This document shows positions 15,687-20,203 of a stretch of DNA of 20,203 nucleotides, piece by piece. The notes under the pieces are model-generated. The model ran no database searches. It saw nothing but the letters and a program-made list of their open reading frames with translations, and was not told the origin of the DNA. This DNA is from JAZDMK01 sp043800975. Its GTDB lineage: Bacteria; Bacteroidota; Bacteroidia; Bacteroidales; JAHJDW01. The position numbers and the translations under genes are program-made. The stretch is from the NCBI GenBank assembly GCA_043800975.1, contig JAZDMK010000235.1, positions 1-20,203 on the forward strand, read 5' to 3'. Position 1 is the stretch's first letter; each line of letters starts with the position of its first letter.

Positions 15687-16781
15687 ATGACAGGCATTGC
15701 CAACATAGAAGACTGGGCGCTGGGTTATACAAAACCCTTTCTGATTGCAGGTCCCTGCAGTGCAGAAAATGAACGCCAGATACTTGAAACAGCGGAAGCC
15801 CTTGCGAAAGACGGGCGTGTATCATTGTTTCGTTGTGGCTTATGGAAGCCCAGAACCCGACCCGGAAATTTTGAAGGAGTTGGAAAGCGTGGTCTACTCT
15901 GGCTGAAACATGTTCATTCTGAAACAGGCCTGAACACTTGCGTTGAAGTTGCCACAAAAGAACATGTAAAACTGTGTCTGGATGCCGGCATTCATGCAGT
16001 CTGGATCGGTGCCCGCACAACCGTTAATCCGTTTTCAATTCAGGAACTCACGGAATCTCTTGTCGGGTCTGACATTCCTGTATTTGTTAAAAATCCTGTT
16101 CATCCCGATATTGAATTATGGATTGGTGTAATTGAACGTTTACTGAAAGAAGGAATCAATAAAGTTGTTGCCATTCACAGGGGCTTCCATGTCATGAACC
16201 GTGCACCTTTTCGCAATGCACCCCTATGGGAAATTCCCATTGAATTAAAAAGACGTTATCCGGATTTGCCTGTTATCTGTGATCCAAGCCATATTTCAGG
16301 AAAAAAATCTCTGATTTCACAGGTTTGTCAGCAGGCTCTTGATCTGGACATGAACGGACTGATGATCGAAACGCATATACATCCTGAAAAAGCGCTAACC
16401 GATAAACGGCAGCAAATCAGTCCTGATGAACTCTCTTCCTTATTAGATTCTCTTGTTTTTAAAAGCGCTCACTGCAATTCACAAAGTCAGGATGTGCTTG
16501 CCCGTCTGCGCTCTGAGATTGATGTTCTGGATGCGACTATGCTGGAAACTCTTGCGAGAAGAATGGAAGTTGTTCGTGAAATAGGCGAATACAAGGCCGG
16601 GCACAACATCACGATTTTACAGATACGCCGCTGGATTGAGATCATCACCGACAGGATAGCCAGTGGTGAACAGTCAGGCCTCGACCGCGAATTTATTCAC
16701 AACCTGCTGCAATTAGTGCATAAAGAATCTATCAGGGTTCAATCGGAAATATTGCAAAATAAATCCAGAAAAATTGAATGA
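15687..16781 (+). CDS. Bifunctional 3-deoxy-7-phosphoheptulonate (DAHP) synthase / chorismate mutase type II
   Basis: This 364-residue fusion covers two steps of aromatic amino acid synthesis. Residues 1-260 are a type I-beta DAHP synthase that joins phosphoenolpyruvate and erythrose 4-phosphate. It has LIAGPCSAE with metal ligand Cys24, KPRTRPG (54-60), WIGARTTVNPF (106-116), IHRGF (163-167), and the further metal ligands His202 (DPSH), Glu228 (IETH) and Asp239 (LTDKRQQ). Residues about 268-355 are an AroQ-type chorismate mutase helical bundle (LARLRSEIDVLD, then LARRMEVVREIGEYK). Such fusions are known in Bacteroidota, where prephenate at the mutase domain inhibits the synthase domain; similar feedback is expected here. 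No N-terminal regulatory ferredoxin-like domain is present. The gene's ATGA stop overlaps the start of the Lnt gene by four bases. Confidence 0.93.
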   Translation: MTGIANIEDWALGYTKPFLIAGPCSAENERQILETAEALAKDGRVSLFRCGLWKPRTRPGNFEGVGKRGLLWLKHVHSETGLNTCVEVATKEHVKLCLDAGIHAVWIGARTTVNPFSIQELTESLVGSDIPVFVKNPVHPDIELWIGVIERLLKEGINKVVAIHRGFHVMNRAPFRNAPLWEIPIELKRRYPDLPVICDPSHISGKKSLISQVCQQALDLDMNGLMIETHIHPEKALTDKRQQISPDELSSLLDSLVFKSAHCNSQSQDVLARLRSEIDVLDATMLETLARRMEVVREIGEYKAGHNITILQIRRWIEIITDRIASGEQSGLDREFIHNLLQLVHKESIRVQSEILQNKSRKIE

Positions 16782-18217
16782 ATACTTTTTCGAAATTTTA
16801 TTTCCATCTTTTTTTAACAGCAATTTCAGGTGTCCTTTGCATTCTGGCTTTTCCACCGTTTGATTATTCTTTTCTAATTTGGATTTGTTATACACCATTT
16901 TTATTTTCAATTTTTAAAATTTCATCATCAAAGAAAAATGTTTTTGGAAAGCTTCTTCTAAATGGACTTTTGTTTGGAATGATTTTTTTCTATGGCAGTT
17001 TGAATTGGATGCATAATCTTTTTGGCATATACAGCTACATACTAATAATTATTCTTTGTTTTTACCCCCTGATATTTTCACTTTGTCTGGGTTTAGTTTT
17101 AAGAAAAAAACCAAATCCATTTTATTTTATTTTAGCTTCTGTTCTATTTTGGATTTCAATTGAGTTTTTTAAATCTGAAGGCTGGCGGTTGAAATTTTCA
17201 TGGCTGAACCCTGGTTACACCCAGCATAATTGTCTTCCAATTCTTCAATTTGCATCTGTTCTAGGTCAATATGGTCTTTCTGCTCTCATTATTTTCTCAA
17301 ACAGTGCCTTGACCTTATTATTATTCTCAAGTTTCAAGACTAGAACAAGAATTATTTTCTTGTTCACAGCAATCCTTTTTGCTGTAACAATTTTTCTTTA
17401 TGGTAATCACAAACTCGATTCGAAATTCAATGCATCAATAAGCGTTGGTTTAATCCAAGCAGAAAATTCTGACACTGTGACATTTAAAAGATTATGTAAC
17501 AAACTACCTGAAAGTTCAAATTTTGTTATTTTCCCTGAATATGCTTTTAGAAATTGCCTGGATGAGGATTCCACTACAATTAATTTCATAAAACATTTTC
17601 CATTCAGTGAAAAAACGTGGATCGTTGCATGCGCAATTGATAGAACAACAAATGGAACAGGATTTTATAATACAGCCTATTTGTTATCTAAGGGTGAAAT
17701 CTTTGGCAGGTATTACAAAAACAACCCTGTTCAATTTGTTAATGATGGCTTTCCCGGAAATTCATTTCCTGTTTTTCAAACTGATTTTTGTAAGGCTGGT
17801 ATTTTGATTTGTTATGATATGGATTACTCTTATGTTTCCCGGAATCTGACAAAAAATGGTGCTGAAATACTTCTTATACCAACTTTAGATGCAATGAGAT
17901 GGAGCGAAACCCAACACATCCAACATTCTGCAATGACGTCAATGCGTGCAGTTGAAAATGGAAGGTTTATAGCCAGAGCTGCTTCTTCAGGAATTTCTCA
18001 GATTATTGACCCAAATGGGAAACTTCTTTTTTCAATTCCAATTGGAAAAACGGATGTTGTTTCCGGTAAAATAATGCCAATTTCAGATTTTACTTTTTAT
18101 ACACTGTATGGATATTTATTTCCATATCTATGTATTTTCGGATCATTGATTTTGATAATCGCAACATTGTTATCAAAAAAAATATTCTCTACCCAAGCTT
18201 CCCCGCCAGCTCTTTGA
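16778..18217 (+). CDS. lnt: Apolipoprotein N-acyltransferase (Lnt)
   Basis: This 479-residue inner-membrane enzyme would add the third acyl chain to lipoproteins. The first ~210 residues contain about six to seven hydrophobic membrane segments with the Lnt features FPPFDYSFLIWI (25-36) and QFASVLGQYGLS (157-168). A nitrilase-fold domain (about 218-430) follows, with the triad Glu254 (FPEY), Lys314 (RYYKNNPVQFVNDG) and Cys345 (LICYD), then a final membrane segment (about 445-465). In E. coli Lnt the catalytic Cys is followed by Tyr-Glu; here it is Tyr-Asp, a conservative change. GWRLKFSWLNPGYTQHN matches the family arm region. The ATG overlaps the upstream stop codon (ATGA), indicating translational coupling with the DAHP synthase gene. 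Its 3' end overlaps the convergent ferredoxin-like gene by 29 bases. Confidence 0.87.
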   Translation: MNTFSKFYFHLFLTAISGVLCILAFPPFDYSFLIWICYTPFLFSIFKISSSKKNVFGKLLLNGLLFGMIFFYGSLNWMHNLFGIYSYILIIILCFYPLIFSLCLGLVLRKKPNPFYFILASVLFWISIEFFKSEGWRLKFSWLNPGYTQHNCLPILQFASVLGQYGLSALIIFSNSALTLLLFSSFKTRTRIIFLFTAILFAVTIFLYGNHKLDSKFNASISVGLIQAENSDTVTFKRLCNKLPESSNFVIFPEYAFRNCLDEDSTTINFIKHFPFSEKTWIVACAIDRTTNGTGFYNTAYLLSKGEIFGRYYKNNPVQFVNDGFPGNSFPVFQTDFCKAGILICYDMDYSYVSRNLTKNGAEILLIPTLDAMRWSETQHIQHSAMTSMRAVENGRFIARAASSGISQIIDPNGKLLFSIPIGKTDVVSGKIMPISDFTFYTLYGYLFPYLCIFGSLILIIATLLSKKIFSTQASPPAL

Positions 18218-19025
18218 ACACTTCTTTAGGGACTAAAGATCCATCGGTCAGTTGCGCTTTTTTTATCTCATTACCAACTTCCCCCATTTCAATTTCAAAA
18301 AAGAATTTTATTCCGAGGCGTTCTCCAAAATCAAGCATTCGCTCCATATCAGGATGGTCCTTGTTTACAACCGCACACATAGGCAGCGTTTCAGCAATTC
18401 CCATATCTTCGATGTGAATCAGTGTATCAATCGAATCAGCATACAACACAAGCCAGTCAGCGTTTTCAAACCAATTCTCAAAGGCAATGTCCGACATGGC
18501 AGCATCAATAAACACGGGACGCGTATTATCAATTTGTTTTGAAAGAACCTCGACAAAGCGGTCTGAGCTTAGGTTTTCATCTTCACAAATGATTTCAAAA
18601 ATTTCTGCCTTATCTCCGCAACGATAATGGTTCTTGGTTACATATTGCATGTTAGAAATCTGTATGGCATTCTCGGGACAATGCGATACACAGTCACTAC
18701 AACCATTGCACAAAAAAGTAGCAATTTCGATTTCCGAAACCAATTTATCAAAAATAATCGCTTCCTCAGGGCAATGTTGAACGCAATCTCCACATGCTGT
18801 GCAAGCTTCTTCGTCAATCACTGCTCTTTTAAAATATAATTCTTCGGCTGATACAAATTGTGTTTCCCACGCGTTTTTCAGTTGAGGTTTTGCAAAATTT
18901 CCATCAATTAGCTGTACAACTTTCCCGAAAGATGAATGCACTTCATCGACGAGATTCATTAATATCAATAATTTCTGCAGATGTTCATCAAAATCTGCAA
19001 CTACGATGCGAATGTTACTCTTCAT
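18189..19025 (-). CDS. Double-[4Fe-4S] protein related to MinD-type ATPases with inserted ferredoxin, lacking the P-loop
   Basis: This protein has 278 residues from the ATG at 19025. ATG at 19040 and TTG at 19043 are also in frame, but the best promoter box (19048-19041) would place transcription start beyond them. Two complete clusters are visible: Cys75/78/81/85 (CTACGDCVQHCP) and Cys106/109/112/116 (CNGCSDCVSHCP). Around them the order resembles COG1149 MinD-superfamily ATPases with an inserted ferredoxin: N-terminal strand, VVQLIDGNFAKPQL (matching LLDCDVDEPN), clusters, VFIDAAMSD (matching IIDGPPG), ADWLVLYADS and the CAVVNKD strand. But the N-terminus reads IRIVVADFDEHLQKLLI where GKGGTGKT should stand, and Asp-Gly-Pro-Pro-Gly is also lost. 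It is thus likely an electron carrier or scaffold without ATPase activity. Its partner is unknown. Confidence 0.72.
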   Translation of the reverse strand: MKSNIRIVVADFDEHLQKLLILMNLVDEVHSSFGKVVQLIDGNFAKPQLKNAWETQFVSAEELYFKRAVIDEEACTACGDCVQHCPEEAIIFDKLVSEIEIATFLCNGCSDCVSHCPENAIQISNMQYVTKNHYRCGDKAEIFEIICEDENLSSDRFVEVLSKQIDNTRPVFIDAAMSDIAFENWFENADWLVLYADSIDTLIHIEDMGIAETLPMCAVVNKDHPDMERMLDFGERLGIKFFFEIEMGEVGNEIKKAQLTDGSLVPKEVFKELAGKLG

Positions 19026-19040
19026 ACCCAATCTTTTCAT

Positions 19041-19048
19041 CAAAACTA
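19041..19048 (-). promoter_or_regulatory. Predicted -7 box (TAGTTTTG) for the ferredoxin-like gene
   Basis: Read on the minus strand, 19048 to 19041 is TAGTTTTG, an exact TAnnTTTG match. It overlaps the in-frame TTG at 19043 and abuts the ATG at 19040, so if used it forces translation to begin at the ATG of 19025, leaving a leader of roughly ten bases. Confidence 0.4.
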
Positions 19049-19158
19049 AATAAAATTCGGAGATAGTAAAAAAATTATTTAACAGTAGCTTGATTTAACA
19101 TGAATTGAGTAACCTTTAGACGTATTTTTAAGTTTAATAAATTTATCAAAAAGAGTTT

Positions 19159-20203
19159 ATGAGTTTCCGAAGCATTTTTGGCTTTCCTTTCGCGGTTCTG
19201 TACGGGTTTATTACAGATTTCCGTAATTTGCTGTTCCGTATGGGAATTCGCAGGGAACGTCGTTTTGAAACACCCATCATCTGCGTCGGGAACCTGAGTA
19301 CAGGCGGAACTGGAAAGACCCCTCATGTTGATTATCTTATTGGACTGTTAAAAGACAAATATCTGGTAGCAACACTTAGCCGCGGTTATAAAAGAAAAAC
19401 AAGAGGCTTCATTCTGGCTGATTCACAAAGTACAGTACACGAAATTGGTGATGAACCACTGCAGTTTCATATGCGGCACCCGGATGCTCTTGTCGCTGTT
19501 GATGAAAAGCGGGTTGATGGAATTAAAAAATTATTAGCTCAACAACCACCTCCCGACGTAATTATTCTGGATGATGCTTTTCAGCACAGGCAAGTAAAGG
19601 CTGGCCTTTCTATTTTACTCACCGATTATTTTTCTAGATATACGAAAGACTTTATACTGCCTTCAGGTAATTTGCGGGAAAGCAGAAAGGGAGCAAAACG
19701 GGCAGATATAATAGTTTGTACAAAATCACCCAAAATATTTTCTCCAATAGAGCGCAAAAGCCTTGTTGCTGAAATTCCAACTAAGTCGAATCAGAGATTA
19801 TTTTTCAGCTACATCGATCATAGTGACTTTACACCGATGTATGCAAATACTCCTCCCATGCCTTTCAAGGATATAACAACCATTTTGTGTTTCTCCGGAA
19901 TCGCCAATCCGACGCCACTTGAAGAGTATTTAAAAAGACGTTGTACTGAACTTATTCCTGTTCGTTTTCCGGACCATTATCAGTATTCGTTGAAAAACAT
20001 ACAGGAGCTTCTTAAAAATTTTGATAATATTGTACGAAAAAACAGAATTATTGTAACAACCGAAAAAGATGCAATGCGATTGAAGGGTATAGAATTTGAA
20101 AAAACGTTTGAACATTATCCCATTTATTTTATTTCGATTGGCGTTGATTTTCATAAAGCAGATAAACCATTGTTTGATCAAACCATTTTAGATTATGTTG
20201 GAA
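19159..20203 (+). CDS. lpxK: Tetraacyldisaccharide 4'-kinase LpxK; 3' end cut by window edge
   Basis: The frame is open from the ATG at 19159 to the window end, giving 348 residues, close to the usual full length of about 330-360. LpxK phosphorylates the 4' position of the tetraacyldisaccharide precursor to make lipid IVA at the inner face of the cytoplasmic membrane. Visible are a hydrophobic N-terminal segment (IFGFPFAVLYGFITD, residues 6-20), Walker A VGNLSTGGTGKTPHV (43-57), LSRGYKRKTRG (73-83), GDEP with Asp98, VIILDDAFQHR and LPSGNLRE, then the C-terminal FSGIANP, FPDHYQYS and VTTEKDAMRL blocks. All are typical LpxK motifs. The gap before it (19044-19158) holds only AT-rich sequence and a weak TAAGTTTA box at 19129-19136 with TTG 21 bases upstream. 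It is divergent from the ferredoxin-like gene. Confidence 0.93.
   Translation, partial: MSFRSIFGFPFAVLYGFITDFRNLLFRMGIRRERRFETPIICVGNLSTGGTGKTPHVDYLIGLLKDKYLVATLSRGYKRKTRGFILADSQSTVHEIGDEPLQFHMRHPDALVAVDEKRVDGIKKLLAQQPPPDVIILDDAFQHRQVKAGLSILLTDYFSRYTKDFILPSGNLRESRKGAKRADIIVCTKSPKIFSPIERKSLVAEIPTKSNQRLFFSYIDHSDFTPMYANTPPMPFKDITTILCFSGIANPTPLEEYLKRRCTELIPVRFPDHYQYSLKNIQELLKNFDNIVRKNRIIVTTEKDAMRLKGIEFEKTFEHYPIYFISIGVDFHKADKPLFDQTILDYVG

Noticed and set aside
19930..20181. Antisense open frame inside lpxK
   Set aside because: It lies wholly opposite conserved LpxK motifs and has AT-driven Phe/Lys/Asn composition.

Overview
The window looks like chromosomal DNA from a member of the Bacteroidota; I cannot place it below phylum. 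The supporting marks are an AT-rich genome with TAnnTTTG-type -7 promoter boxes in front of several genes, a giant PKD-repeat surface protein ending in a type B (gliding-motility-associated) C-terminal domain for the type IX secretion system (T9SS), a PorP/SprF-family gene and a PorE-like OmpA protein. A DAHP synthase/chorismate mutase fusion also fits this phylum. I saw no tRNA, rRNA, insertion sequence, phage gene or CRISPR array.

Layout: (1) 1-535, minus strand: the N-terminal part of a DsbD-like thiol:disulfide interchange protein that leaves the window, divergent from (2) meaB at 649-1746. (3) 1984-9548, plus strand: a T9SS module made of a 16-PKD cargo protein, an OmpA/TPR/propeller/SPOR protein and a PorP/SprF partner. 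The PorP/SprF reading frame is broken by one base at an A_AAA_AAG heptamer, and the module ends in a strong hairpin terminator. (4) 9634-13971, plus strand: a tight three-gene operon of a Nif3-family protein, a zinc-ribbon/coiled-coil protein carrying a long histone H1-like lysine-rich N-terminal tail, and a secreted TPR protein that starts with TTG. (5) 13973-15570, minus strand: cysH (APS/PAPS reductase) followed by an NAD-dependent sugar-nucleotide epimerase-like gene. (6) 15687-18217, plus strand: DAHP synthase/chorismate mutase translationally coupled to an apolipoprotein N-acyltransferase. (7) 18189-19025, minus strand: a double-[4Fe-4S] protein that resembles a MinD-type ATPase with an inserted ferredoxin but has no P-loop. 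(8) 19159 to the window end, plus strand: lpxK, nearly complete.

Much of the window serves the cell envelope: DsbD-like redox, a T9SS cargo with its probable outer-membrane partner and peptidoglycan anchor, lipoprotein acylation and lipid A phosphorylation. The most unusual items are the H1-tailed zinc-ribbon protein, the P-loop-less ferredoxin/MinD-like protein, the precise slippery heptamer at the PorP/SprF frame break, and the OmpA plus SPOR double peptidoglycan-binding architecture. All functional calls rest on motif reading by eye; no database search was run.
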